NCBI GenBank assembly: GCA_020055645.1
Contig: CM034550.1
Coordinates: 22,290,880 to 22,354,879, forward strand
Length of the DNA: 64,000 nt
Reading direction: 5' to 3'
From: Tomocerus qinae
Taxonomy: Eukaryota > Arthropoda > Collembola > Entomobryomorpha > Tomoceridae
Under the pieces are notes generated by a model. That model was not told where the DNA came from. It made no database searches and worked only from the letters and a program-made list of their open reading frames with translations. The translations under genes were made by a program, and so were the position numbers. Of the stretch, positions 24,901-39,100 are shown in pieces (the stretch's first letter is position 1; each line of letters starts with the position of its first letter).

Positions 24901-27900
24901 AAGAAGGGTCGTTAATGATTTAATTGGTTTACGATGGCGTTGGAACTAGTTTTTGTGTACAAAAGTGTAAATAGAATTGAAAAAGTAAGCCAAGCACAGA
25001 AATAGTAGAGAATATCCGGTTGAGACGAGACGGGGCTGGAATTCCTCGAAGGTAAAAACTTATCTCTCATCAGCTGTCAATCTTGCGCTGTAGTAGAATT
25101 ATATTATAAACTAATTGTAAGTAGGATCAATATTGAAGAATGTGTCACTGAAACTGTACAAGTAGACGAGTCTTAGACGAGTAGTTGTTGTCAGTGTCAG
25201 TCCCAATCAACTCAGTCCACTTGATCAGATGAAATTTCATCCGAAGCTCGTCAACTTGGAAATTCGAGAATCATTTTTCTAAGGATTCTCTGTCTAAATA
25301 TTTATAACCTCCTCCTCCTCTCACTCAACATACAAAAATACAATCCTTCTTCTACTTCTTGTACTTCTTGTACTTGTTCTACGTAGAGGCAGCAATGAGA
25401 AATAATGAATACAGTAGCAATCCTAGATACACACCAATTAGACATTTTATGATGCCATTTGCACCTACGTAGTATATACCAACTATATAACATATATGTA
25501 GATATATAGTTGTTTTAATTCTCAGGGGGTTATAAGAGATGTAGTAGTAATTATATATGTATAACGTACAATTATGTTTGGTCTGCTTTGTTGAGGATTT
25601 TCGACCTTTTGGTATGGAAATGTGCTTGGAGTAGTAAAAGTAAATGATAGCCAATAGAGCAAGAGTTGAGATGTTGGACAAGTTTATGTGTCTCTGGATT
25701 GTCACCCGCAGATTTAGACTCAGCACTCGGCTCACGCAATATAGACAACCTTCTCGTAGCAGCCTTTGCTATTTATCCAGCTCTTTATTTACGACGACTC
25801 TTATGTGCGCATCTATTATCTCTCTCCCGACGTGAACAATCTCTTGTCCCTCCCCAAGGAAGATGGCTCTATTACACCCCTTGACCTCCGACCTTGACAC
25901 CTACACCTTCCATTTGCATGTGTTAATTGCTCTTGCTCAGGGTCATAAATCACGGCAAAGACGAGAAAATTGGAAATGAAAGAATGTAAATATTTACAAG
26001 TTTAATCAATTGAGTATCTTGCACGGAAATTATTATTAACGGCTGTAATATCTTTGCATGCAAAGATGCCTGTTGCTGCTCATTTCAAGTGTCATGTGAC
26101 CACCTAAGAAATTCATTCTTGCGTGTCGAGATATTTACATGATTTGTGCCATGCAACATCTAACTAATAACATGTCTATACATAGCTATATCTTAGTATT
26201 AGTTATATACGCAATGCGGCATTTGGACGAGGAATCACATTTTTGTGTTTTACTTTTGATAATAATTAGCGTTATAAAGTTGTGTGATTAATCACGGGAC
26301 AATTGACGGTTGTTGCGTGACACAAACGTAAATATTACTTGTCCTTTCTTCACTGTTGCTTTGCATACGTCACAAGACTCATTCACATTTACATCCATGC
26401 CTATCGATACTCCGTTTACTACTGCTCCTGGACCAAAACCCAACAAACAACTATTCCTCCGCGTATTTCCATCCCAATGATTTACGACAACATTAACAAT
26501 GAACCTACTAAACCTTTGTACGACTCTCGTAGAGACTGCTTCCATAAACTAGACAATTATTAGATTTATGTGTTTCTGGGAAAATGTTATAATGAGTTGG
26601 AGGTAATAATGAATGCTGTCTTAATGCGTCAATGTCCTGCATTCACAGATTAAATGGACATTAAGGCATATCGATGAAACAGTCGACGAGAGTGAGTGAG
26701 TGAGTGAGTGAGTTGGTGGTGGTAGGGACGTTCGTTGAGGCAGATAAGAGTCGATCACAGGTACGAGATAATTCCCCCTTTGTAGAATTCAGATATATCC
26801 GTTAATTACTGGTTAATGTTTTCTCTATTACGACATGGTATTGTGGGGTTGCTGCACGTGCGATACGTACGTACCTCTGTCTGAATATACACAATTTATT
26901 GCTCATCGATTCAAGGGTGTAACCGTATAACGTAACAACGTGCTGTATGGATATACCTTGGTATTAGGTTTAGTCATCCGAAATGAATCCCTTTGTTCCA
27001 TCCACTTTAACTCTTTCCGCATTAGCTCATTACATGTATCGACTTTGTCCGACTAATGGCTATGCTGCGTAGGTGCAATGTATATTGACCCCGTCTTATT
27101 ATGTTGTTGTTGTTGCAGTGTCCATGGTTCGGGAGAAGGATGAGGGGAGCGACTACCGCCGCAGCGACTTGCCTTTAGCCTATGACCACACTCCTCTTGA
27201 TGGCGAAATGTTTCTGCAGGTAAATAAATACAATTAGCCAATTTTTCAATTAACTTTCTTTTCCCAGACAAGCCTCGCATGTCAGTCCACGATCTAATTA
27301 TTGTGCCTATAAATGTATGAATCTCTCTGTCTCTTACTCCAATTTCTCTAATTGAAAACAAAAGGAGAAAGGAGGAAATTAAACCAACCACCAACAACAA
27401 AAGAAAAAGTTGCAAGATGCTCCAAACTTTTCTCATCTCTCGCTATCGCGTGCACTCCCACGGATTACCGTACACTCCAACCAAAATTACTTTCATGGAT
27501 TAAATCTCACCCTGGCAACTATTCAATTAACAATAAACTTATTTTCACATTTTCCGCCAAACTTGAAACTTTTGGTTTTCCACACTTTTCTCGAAATTAA
27601 GTTTGGTTAGGTTATATTTGTGTAATAATGTGATTATAATTACTTGCATTTTTTGGTTGTTGCTGGAGTAGGATAGAGTATTGGTTATTTATAAGGGCAG
27701 GCAGGAGCATCAGCAGCGGCGGAGGATGAATAATGGGCCAGAGTGGCAGGTACAAATTCGCTCGATAAATCAGATGTCATGCAGGGCCCTTTTTTGTGCA
27801 CGTCCACTCAACCAACCAACTCGGATATACAGTGACTCAACTCCAAGCTCCAAATGAACTCTTTTCTTAATCATCTTATTATTATACAAACCAAATAAAT

Positions 27901-30900
27901 GTTCTTGCTCTTCTGGGCGGAGCAACCACTCGCTCATTATCTTCAAAACTAGACAAAATGATGAGAAAACCAGAGAAAAAGAATGTTATTCTATTCGAAT
28001 AGACAATATTATTCTATTGCAATAGATTAGACAATGTTATTCTGTTGGGATAGACAATATTATGGTATTCGAATAGTTTAGATATTTGGGACAGTTGATC
28101 GTAAATAAGTCTGTGAATATGATAATGATAATTATTGGAAGAGTGTTGTTGTTGTTCGGAGAGTGAGGAGTTGTCAGCGGGGAGTGCGTTCTCTGTGCTG
28201 ACAAAATTATGAGTCTGTGAATTTACAACACTCGGCTGTCTTCTTATACCCCAGTTATCAATAATTCTGCTGATTCCTCCACTCGGCCGCCTGCCGAGGA
28301 GTTATGATCTTTATTTTATAACATAAAACATAAACGGATAACCAGACACATGTCTCTATTATTTATTTTAATCTCAACAGGCCCTCAACGGATTCCTCCT
28401 CATTCTCACTTGTGATGGCGAAGTCTTCTTTGCAACACACAGCATCGAGAGCTACCTCGGATTCCATCAGGTAATTCAACTCTTTCCAAAACCCTCATCA
28501 ACTAACAATTTCGAAAAATATACCCCTCATTAGCTAACAGTTTGAAAATTGTAAATAACTAACAGTTTGAAAATTGTACCCCTGATTAATTAATAGTTTG
28601 AAAATTGTACCCCTGATTAATTAATAGTTTGAAAATTGTACCCCTGATTAATTAATAGTTTGAAAATTGTCCCCCTGATAAAATGTTTGAAAATTGTTTG
28701 GCTGTGATTTGTATTTTAGTCAGACATTGTTCACCAGTCTGTGTATGAGTTGGTGCATTCGGAGGACCGTGAGGAGTTGCAGCGTCAATTGATGTGGAAC
28801 GCTTTCTGCCCTGCGGAACTGTCGGGGATTTCTCTGCAGGAGACGATCCACACGCCAGATCATTGCCACTTCCTCGAGAGATCTTTCACCGTCCGATTTC
28901 GCTGTCTCCTCGATAACACTTCCGGATTTTTGGTAACTTTTTAACTTTTAATTCTTTTCTCGTCCAGTCGCCGTCGCCGTCGAGTTTCCCCCTACCTACA
29001 AAATCGATTGGCCTTATCTCCAAGTTTATAGTGAGCAGGCAGGAACAGGAGAAAGTGCATATGCTTCGTATAACAAATTAGCCAACTCTCTACGACTACC
29101 ACTACGACCGTTGAACATTGCCAGCTTAGACTACAGCAAGAGTTAGGGTCCGAGAGAGTAGTAAATAAAATTGAAACCTTGGCAGAGTTCACCGGAAGAC
29201 AATCGCGCGCAGGCAATCGAAATAATAGCCTCACTATATTCACTTCACTTTCCTACCTACCTACTCCCTCCACTCACTCCTAAAATACAATGCATTAACA
29301 TAACGCAGCATCAACACAATTTAATAAATATTTTACATTACCCCAAAGATGGGAATTATTTATGGACGACGAGATAATGGACTTTTTGAATGGGAGAAAA
29401 GGGAGAAAATAATAATAATTGTTGGCAGATTTGAATGTTGTTGTTGTTGTGGTAACAATTTGTCTTGTTGCGTGGAGAGAGACACGTGACAATAAATCTA
29501 CATCTTTTGTACTGTTGTAATTATTATTTTGGCAGAGACTGGACATTCGTGGCCGAATCAAAGTCCTGCACGGACAAAACAGAAAGAGCGAAGATCCTCC
29601 TCTGGCTTTGTTTGCGCTTTGCACTCCCTTCGGACCGCCGAGTCTCCTCGAAGTACCACAGAAAGAAGTCATGTTCAAAAGCAAACACAAACTAGACCTG
29701 AGCTTAGTCTCCATGGATCAAAGGTAATCTTATATCTACATATATGTTATGATATATCATGATATATAATTATATTATATTAGGGGCAAGATGTTGATTG
29801 GGTACTCTGACACTGAATTAAATACGATGGGAGGTTATGACCTAGTCCATTTCGATGACCTCGCTTACGTCGCATCTGCCCATCAAGAGTGTAAGTTTCA
29901 TAAACTAAATAATAACCCATTCATCAGTACATTCATCAGTTATCATTCTTGTGCAGTACTCAAAACGGGAGCATCCGGACTCATTGCCTATCGACTTCAA
30001 AGCAAAGAGGGACAATGGCAGTGGCTGCAGACCAGCTCGCGTCTCGTATACAAAAACTCAAAGCCCGACTTTATCATCAGCACCCACCGACCACTCATGT
30101 ATACTCACCTATGTATTTATACACCCATACCTATCTATGTTAATGCTTAATGATATGCAAGTGGAGCAGAGACCACCGACAAGAATTTATTATTATCAAT
30201 CCATAGTCCAGATTTATGCTGGAGAGGAGAAAGATTTATGGACAGATCTTGGGTGGTTACTTTATCTTTGCCGCTAGGGATAACTTGTTTTTGTACACAG
30301 ATAGGTATGGACAAGTACTGTACACACAGATAGGTATGGACAAATACTCTTAACATGTATGTATGTATGTATGTTAATAGGGAGGAAGAAGGCCGGGACT
30401 TGCTGGGGAAGCGAACCATGGACTTTAAGGTTTCGTACTTGGACGCGGGTCTGACGAATTCGTACTTTGCGGACCAAGACTCGAATCCTCACACGACGAC
30501 GACTCCCAGCACAACCACCACGACGCCAAAGACACGCCGCTACAAGACACAACTCAGAGATTTCCTGGCCTCGTGTCGCTCCAAACGGAAAATCGTGGCG
30601 GCCCACCAGGACTACCCCGCCCACCACAACCCCGACTCATCCGCCCTGCAGATGCACCACGCCGCCGCAGCCGCCGCCGCAGCTGCCGCCACCTACTCCG
30701 CCACCACTCCCTACAACTGCAACGTGTACAACAACTACAGCAGCGACTACGTCCCGCAGCAAAACTTTTACCACCCGCACGCTCCGAATTTTGAGAACCG
30801 ATATCTAGAAAACTCGCTTTTCCGCTACACGGGCACTCTGGGCTACTCCTACCCCGACTACAACTCCACCCCGCCCTACAACGGATTCATCGACGTCGGC

Positions 30901-32444
30901 CGCGGCTGTCTCTACGACTCTAACCAAACCGACTACAAACCCAACTACATCGTTGACAACAACAAGAAACAAGACAAAGACGCCGCCGCCGCCGTCGACC
31001 TCAAACCGGGCGACTACCTCTCCCACTACACCAACGGCTCCGGTTCCTCCTCCGACAACTCTCAACTCCCCCGGCAAACCGTTCTCATGTGGACCGGCAC
31101 CTCCTCCACCACCCCCTCCAACCACCAACGCCATCCTCCCTCCTCCTCCTCCGTCATCCAGCCCCAGTACGATAAGAAATATTCCATAGTCGACCCGTTG
31201 CGGTCTCTGAGTGAGATGAACAGCAATTCCTCCGCCGAGTGCAAATGGGGCTCCATCATCAAAAGCAGCCTCGGAGTCATCTCGTCAATCGACACGCCCA
31301 CCACTGCCGTCGTCACCTCCTCCGAAGACCATCATCACAACAACCACCACTCGTCGCCCGTCAGTACTTCGGCCTCGGCTGTGGCAAAGAGTCTGTACCT
31401 CCAAGGGTACCCTGACCAGGGGAATAATGCCAGTGAGGTATACATTTACCCCCCTCCCCACACTCAGTGAGTGCACTCGCTTTTTATTCTTCTTTTTTTC
31501 TTTACTTATTTTCATTTGCAATTTTCTATTCCAACCAGCCACCAACTAAATCTACATTACAACATCCACTCACCAAGGTTGGTGGACATGGTAACACACT
31601 CTGTCACTAGTACCATATCCACCAACCTTGGCATTCACAAAACATTTCAACACCATTAAAAGGATGAGGTTTTTGCCAAGCCACCCATGGTTACTTCTTA
31701 TTGGTACTCTGGCAGGTTGAATTCGAATTGGGTGAAAAAACCTGGGAATATCCCTCTATGGCTTCACCTTGTAATGGAGGCATGTTGACATTTTCATGCA
31801 TTAAGACCTTTCTTTCCGAAATCACAAACGGACAGATATTTCCAAGCAGCTTGGATGTTAAGCGTTACTACGGCAACGTCCTAGCTCCCTGGGTATATCC
31901 AAGATGAATTTAATGTTTCCATGGCTACGCTCTCAGGGAAAAACCTTTTCGAAACTGATTTTACCTAACCAGTTTTCCCAATCTAAATATCGCGAGAAAA
32001 TGGGTGGCAAAATCTGTTTGGCGGGAAGCAGTTTTCAGGGCGTCACTTTACCTTTGAGGGCGTAGCCATGGTAACATTCAACTCACCTTGGATATTTCAT
32101 GAAAATGAAAATAGTGAAAACAACGTTTCAATAACGGCTGAATTTCCCCAAGAATTTATGTTTATTATTTGGTTGCCGTAGATACGTGGCTGATTGGATT
32201 ATAGCAGGTCATGTCAAAATTTAGTTTAATTTTTGGTTGTTTTGTTAGCTCTTTGGTATCGGCAGTCGATACTTATTACCACCACTCCACCCACCACCAC
32301 CACCACCACCACCAACCGCCATTAGCCTCGCATCCGGTGGCTGCTGTGGCCCCCAGCATCCCACCTCAAATAGCCTCGTCATCTCATCTGGTGACTCCTG
32401 CTGTAAACCGGACAGAAGTCCTTTGCTGTCCATCTCTGAGGTGA
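18979..32444 (+). CDS. AHR: Aryl hydrocarbon receptor / Spineless bHLH-PAS factor
   Basis: Ten phase-consistent exons: 18979-19049, 21625-21815, 27119-27219, 28381-28470, 28720-28932, 29536-29723, 29784-29890, 29957-30098, 30381-31432, 32266-32444; 777 residues. The AHR-type basic helix-loop-helix is at about residues 33-86 ([35 protein letters not shown]). PAS-A is about 117-247 ([42 protein letters not shown]). PAS-B is about 267-370 ([33 protein letters not shown]). The C-terminus is rich in Tyr, Asn, Pro, Ala and His, like an activation domain. Family knowledge: cytoplasmic/nuclear receptor that dimerises with ARNT/Tango; the arthropod orthologue specifies distal antenna, leg and sensory identity. 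The last junction is uncertain: a GTGAGG donor at 31433 links to a His-rich exon, whereas reading through ends at 31470. A non-coding 5' exon near 18.5 kb is likely. Confidence 0.93.
19050..21624 (+). other. AHR intron 1
   Basis: 2.6-kb intron between the N-terminal exon and the bHLH exon. AT-rich, with a (CT)n run near 19898-19913 and a TA/GTATA-rich patch near 20615-20655. No internal gene or foldback element recognised. Confidence 0.6.
21816..27118 (+). other. AHR intron 2
   Basis: 5.3-kb intron between the bHLH and PAS-A exons. Contains a 36-bp minisatellite (23829-23943), a (GAGT)n run at 26689-26713 and several TA-rich patches. No coding sequence recognised. Large early introns often carry enhancers in this family; none can be identified here. 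Confidence 0.5.
23829..23943. repeat. 36-bp minisatellite, about 3 copies
   Basis: Tandem units of the type CTCTATGACTATATATAATA plus GTACTCTGTGAATATA; the first copy lacks one TATA step and the last is partial. In AHR intron 2. Confidence 0.85.
28505..28690. repeat. 31-bp minisatellite in AHR intron 4
   Basis: About five units containing AGTTTGAAAATTGTACCCC and TGATTAATTAAT. They fill most of the 249-bp intron between the two PAS-A exons. Confidence 0.85.
31573..31631. repeat. Short hairpin in AHR last intron
   Basis: CCAAGGTTGGTGGACATGGT pairs with ACCATATCCACCAACCTTGG around a loop of about 18 bp, about 140 bp after the proposed exon-9 donor. A small element or a structured RNA segment. 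Confidence 0.7.
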
Positions 32445-32997
32445 CCAACACTTTGTTGAACCACGAATGAAATTGTCGTCGCTATGTGTACAGATTCACT
32501 GAATGTAAATATATATCATTTGTTAGTATACCAAAAACATTTCCCTTTCCAGCAGCCGTTTCTGTGATACCATTTGTTTTATTGTTATTTTCCAATTATT
32601 TACTGCTGACTTATTCGGATTGATTGTAAAAAGCCTGTAACCATATCAACATATATCAAAGATGCTTAGTGCTATTTATTTATTGTTATCATTGAGATGA
32701 ACCATTCTTCCAATCCATATCAAAACTAGGACGTCGCACATTGAGATTTGAGTTGAAAGTCGTTTTCGACGACAACAGCAGAATGACATTTTTGAAAATT
32801 ATTGTAAATCAGACAAAAATATTTATGAGCTTTGGGCTAATCTTCTACTGAATTAGAGACTAAAATGAAGCAAATGAGATTAATGAAAACGAGAATTACT
32901 TATTTGGCCAGTCAGTCCTTTTACCTCCTACAACTATTACTATTACTACTACTACTACTTGCACATTTTTCGTCTTGATCGTTGTACATTTACAAAT

Positions 32998-33003
32998 AAT
33001 AAA
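32998..33003 (+). terminator. Candidate polyadenylation signal of AHR
   Basis: AATAAA 554 bp after the AHR stop, in an AT-rich 3' UTR; it is followed 32 bp on by the opposing UBA1 signal. Confidence 0.45.
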
Positions 33004-33034
33004 TAATATTCTCAAAAATAATATTCCCACACTC

Positions 33035-33040
33035 TTTATT
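33035..33040 (-). terminator. Candidate polyadenylation signal of UBA1
   Basis: AATAAA on the minus strand (TTTATT on plus), 83 bp beyond the UBA1 stop codon. Confidence 0.55.
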
Positions 33041-33122
33041 AATTATTATTACAGACAATTTAGCATACACAAAGCCTAATCATTAACTCTCCTCCTTCAA
33101 CAAACAAGTGTAAATAATGTAA

Positions 33123-36100
33123 CTATTCAGTAGCTAATTGAGAGTCCGGTATTAAATACCGCACATACGGCACCTCCACGTCCTCACCATCCTTGTCATT
33201 GCAGCACAACTCAAACACCAACGCCTTCACGTGAGGCTCCAACCGCTTCTTTGACACTCGCCGGACCACCTTAATTAACAGTTTAAATTAAATATATATT
33301 AATCTTAAGGTTCAGGTTTTTTCAAAATACGGGGGAATTCAATAAAAGTGATGGGGAAGTATCTATGACTACGATTTAAAATCGCATAGAGGCATAGAAA
33401 TTTACTCTATGACAAGGTTAAAAAAAACTTTTTTGGCAAACTGGAAACTCCTCCGAGAATATTGGTCGTAGAAAGACAAGATTGGTCTCTAAATTCGCAG
33501 AAAAACCTGGTTGAGGTCTGGTGTATAAATCTAATTCATATTCACCTCCAATTTCGAGATATTGCGAATTTAAAATTAAAACCTTAATATCTCGAAATTG
33601 GAGATGAATATGAATTAGATTTGATTACCAGACCTCAACCAGGTTTTTCTGTGAATTTAGAGACCATTCTTGTCTTTCTACGACCAGTATTCTCGGAGGA
33701 GTTTCCAGTTTGCCAAAAAAAGTTTAGGGCTAATTTGATAGTCGAGGTCATTCCCGTAACTTGGTAACCGGGACTCTTAATTATATTTAAATTATATCTT
33801 ACTTCACACAAAGGCAGGTTCATTCTTTCTTCTCGCTTGTCTCTGGGCATGAAGAACGAGTAGAGCATAGAGACGCCTTGACTCAGCATAGTAACCTCCA
33901 AGTCAAAGTTGACCTGGAAATAGTTCAAAAACTCCCTCAGAGTCATCTCCCCGCTCACTTCAAATCGGTCCCACAAAGTCCATTCCGTGTCGTAGTATTT
34001 GTTTTTAGTAGCCTCGATGGGTTCGCTGAAGGCGAAGAACGGCAACGCCAGATTTACAAATCCGTTCTTGAAACGATCCAACTTTTTCTCCGCCCCCAAA
34101 TTCTGAGCCAGTTTAAACAGCTCCAGACTGACGAGTCCCGCCACCACCGACGTCGTCGTCGCTATCGCCGGAATTATCTTTCCAGCAATCAGTTTAGAAG
34201 TGAGACGGTCGGCGTTGACGATGCCGTAGTTTGTGGCTCTTGAGTTGGAACAGGCAACGATAAAGTCAATATGCAGATTCTCGTCATCGTCCTTTTCAAA
34301 TTCGATCGGATTCACTCGCAGACTCGCCTATTTAATATTTAATTATTAATTAAAACATAATTAATTAAATATAGATACAGGGACTTACAATATTTGGTCT
34401 TAGTTCTTGGAGTTTGGCTTGGAGGAATTCCAATCGGTTGGCGTCGTACTGTCCTGCTCCTTGACTTTGAGCCTGCGCCTCTGCGTCATTTTGCGCAATT
34501 CTTACACCCGATCTGGGCACAAATACTTCCACCTAACAAATTACAATTAAATTTAACCGACATGTAATGATAGTTAATGAGTTAGTTATAATTTACTTGA
34601 ACTGCGGCGGCCATGGCGGCGACTTGGGGTTTATCCCTTAACTGAGGAATGCCGTACATCTCGGCCCGAAGATTAGCGGCGGCGTATACAAAATCGGCGC
34701 AAAGTTGAGTTTCTGGATTAAATCTTAACGAGGTGGGACATCGTTTAGGCGGAGACCAAAACTCAGTGCCACTGGAAGTGAGTTGGCCCACGGGGAAATT
34801 AAAAAGCAGCTGTTCGATCTGATTGAAAAAGTTTTCTTCCCATTGCTTACGAGCCCAGGCGACGCAATCTTGAAAAGTCACTGGACGCTCCTCAATCAAC
34901 GACTTGTAAACTGACTCCAGGATCTCTATCGGCTGACTTCCCGGAAGGCGAAGAGTACGTTCCATGAATCTGAATACATAATATAGTGTCATTAATATAA
35001 ACAAATAATGTGTCAATATAATAATGTAACAATATACTACACCTTGTATAATATAAATAAATACAATATACTACACCCTGTATAATATAAGTAAATACAA
35101 TATACTACACCCTGTATAATAGAAATAAATACAATATACTACACCTTGTATAATATAAATAAATACAATATACTACACCCTGTATAATATAAATAAATAC
35201 AATATACTACACCCTGTATAATATAAATAAATACAATATACTATACCCTGTGTAATATAAATAAATGAATATACACTCTGTACAATATAAATAAATACAA
35301 CATACCAAGGCTAGTAGAAGTAAAATAGGTTTGGAATTCCCAGGCACTTCTGAATTTTTGTGTATGTAAACCGATTTATGACGTCACACGGCGACTTTCC
35401 TATACATTTGCATGGGGCATCACCATGGTGAAAGTGCATGTCAAAAAAATTTAAAAAAATTGTCAAAAATATTTTTCTGTCCCATGGAAATGAATAGGAA
35501 ATGTCGCCGTGTGACGTCACAAATCGAATGCATTACAAAAAAATCGAATGAAGCCTGGAATGCCGCAGGTTGACAACATACCCTGTATAATATCTTATAA
35601 TAAATTTAAACCCTGTACAATATAAATAAATAAATAGGCAGTTACTGTAAATGGAATTATTATTAGACCCGTGCAAGGCAGAATTTCCATAAACGAATAT
35701 TGAAAGGTTTAAAAATCGTGCAAAATTTTATTGATGATATGCCTTGGCAACTGCATAATGTCACTATTGAATTTATATTTGCTGAATGCAAAATCTAATT
35801 CAAAGTTTATCTCATTACTTAGATACAAATAAAACACAAATAAAAACGAAATTCGCGTTTCAGATAACTTACAAAGAATTGGCACGGGTCTAATTTTAAT
35901 TCCATCTACAATAGTTGTAATTAGTTAGTGTAACTCTGACCTTCGGGTAGCGTAAGTCTTTACGCGGCTTACTTTGCGAAGCTAACTTACACTACGGTTA
36001 CGTAGAATAGTTAGTGATTTTCCGTAAGTAATTGGTTGCTAGGTGCCGCAATGTCCAAAATTAACTGTGGAATAAACATAAATCATACCAGTCGTCAGGG

Positions 36101-39100
36101 TTACTATATCCTGGAGGGCACTGCGTATGCTCGTAAGTCTGAAACGTAGTGTAGTCATTTTTACGTTTCGTAACTCGGTTTTTTTGGCGTTTAGTAGGAT
36201 TCTCTCGGAAAGGGGAGGAGTTGGACGTAAGACTTACACTACGGGAGGCTCATACTTACACTACAGAAAAAAACTAACTGCCTACTATAATATAATATAC
36301 TACATTCTGTATAAGGTATGCCCAAGGAGCTTGGACGGTTAATAAGCGCTTCTATGCCATGACAACCTCCATGCTCCTTAGGTATAGCAGCGCTTTATCA
36401 GGAGAGTCGAGTAGGGAATTTCCGATTTTTTCCGAAAAAAGTCCCTTACTTCTACCCAGGGAGCTTTAACTGGTTTAGGTATCCCTTGGTTTCTCTTTGC
36501 TGTTGTCACTCTTTGGGTATGCCCAAGAAGCATAAACTAGCGCTATGACTACAGTTTATGCTTCTTGGGCATGTCTATACTTTAAAAAAAAATCTCACAG
36601 AACCACTAATGGGGATCATAAGAAGAGGAGCCATGAGCATTACTCTACGGTATGGAGATACCTGTACGTTTCCCCCGTAAGGTATTTAAAGTACCTCGCC
36701 CTGTAGAATATCTTACATAAATATAATACACCCTGTAGAATATCCTACATAAATATAATACACCCTGTAGAATATCTTACATAAATAAATATACACACTG
36801 TAGAATATCTTACATAAATATAATACACCCTGTAGAATATCCTACATAAATATAATACACCCTGTAGAATATCTTACATAAATATAATAATAATATACCC
36901 TGAAGAATATCTTACATAAATATAATATACCCTGAAGAATATCTTACATAAATATAATATACCCTGAAGAATATCTTACATAAATATAATATACCCTGAA
37001 GAATATCTTACATAAATATAATACACCCTGTAGAATATCCTACATAAATATAATACACCCTGTAGAATATCTTACATAAATAAATATACACCCTGTAGAA
37101 TATCTTACATAAATAAATATAAACCCTGTAGAATATCTTACATAAATATAATACACCCTGTAGAATATCTTACATAAATATAATTTAATACACCCTGTAA
37201 AATATCTTACATAAATATAATATACCCTGAAGAATATCTTACATAAATAAATATAAACACCCTGTAGAATATCTTACATAAATAAATATACACCCTGTAG
37301 AATATCTTACATAAATATAATACACCCTGTAGAATATCTTACATAAATATAATACACCCTGTAGAATATCTTACATAAATATAATTTAATACACCCTGAA
37401 GAATATCTTACATAAATATAATATACCCTGAAGAATATCTTACATAAATATAATATACCCTGTATAATATCTAACATAAATATAATATACCCTGTATAAT
37501 ACCTTACATAAATATAATACACCCTGTAGAATATCTTACATAAATATAATAATAATATACCCTGAAGAATATCTTACATAAATATAATATACCCTGAAGA
37601 ATATCTTACACAAATAAATATACACCCTGTAGAATATCTTACATAAATAAATATAAACCCTGTAGAATATCTTACATAAATATAATACACCCTGTAGAAT
37701 ATCTTACATAAATATAATTTAATACACCCTGTAAAATATCTTACATAAATATAATATACCCTGAAGAATATCTTACATAAATATAATACACCTTGTAAAA
37801 TATCTTACATAAATATAATATACCCTGAAGAATATCTTACATAAATATAATATACCCTGAAGAATATCTTACATAAATATAATATACCCTGTATAATACC
37901 TTACATAAATATAATATACCCTGTATAATACCTTACATAAATATAATATACCCTGTATAATATCTTACATAAATATAATATACCCTGTATCAAGGTAAGT
38001 AAAATTTTAGATTGAAGGGGACGCGACATAAGGTAATTTCATGCTCCCCGTTGCCAATGGCAACGGAAACCAGGTAACTGCAGGGGTCAAAGGGGAATGT
38101 CGCCTCTTATGTGGTTGCAAAAAAAGTCAAGTTTTTTGAGCATGAAATTACCTTATGCCATATCACCTTGACAATCTAAAATTTTACGTACCTTGCCCTG
38201 TATAATATCTTACATAAATATAATATACCCTGTATAATATCTTACATAAATATAATATACCCTGTATAATATCTTACATAAATATAATATACCCTGTATA
38301 ATATCTTACATAAATATAATATACCCTGTATAATATCTTACATAAATATAATATACCCTGTATAATATCTTACATAAATATAATATACCCTGTATAATAT
38401 CTTACATAAATATAATATACCCTGTATAATATCTTACATAAATATAATATACCCTGTATAATATCTTACATAAATATAATATACCCTGTATAATATCTTA
38501 CATAAATATAATATACCCTGTATAATATCTTACATAAATATAATATACCCTGTATAATATCTTACATAAATATAATATACCCTGTATAATATCTTACATA
38601 AATATAATATACCCTGTATAATATCTTACATAAATATAATATACCCTGTATAATATCTTACATAAATATAATATACCCTGTATATTATCTTACATAAATA
38701 TAATATACCCTGTATAATATCTTACATAAATATAATATACCCTGTATAATATCTTACATAAATATAATATACCCTGTATCAAAGTTGCTGTAGCTATAGT
38801 GATTTGAGTATCAGGTTACCTCTTCAGAATGTTTGAAAAATGAAAATTCACTTTTTTCATTTGTGGATCTAAATTGGACGATTTAAATCCACAGCCAAAT
38901 CAGCTCTCAGTTTTGACTTATGAATACTATGACCCAAAGGTTGGTTGCCATTGGGTACATACAGCTATATAGCTTTGAGTGCAGATTTGGCTGTGGATCT
39001 AAATCGTCCAATTTAGATCCACAAATGAAAAAAGTGAATTTTCATTTCTCAAACATCCTGAAGAGGTAACCTGATACACAAATACACTGCATACTAGCTA

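Noticed and set aside
30805-31134. Gly/Val-rich minus-strand frame inside AHR exon 9
   Set aside because: Antisense shadow of the Pro/Asn/Ser-rich activation domain; composition explained by the codon bias of the real exon.
37307-37522. 71-codon Tyr/Ile-rich minus-strand frame
   Set aside because: Lies wholly in the satellite; the repeated peptide reflects the tandem DNA.
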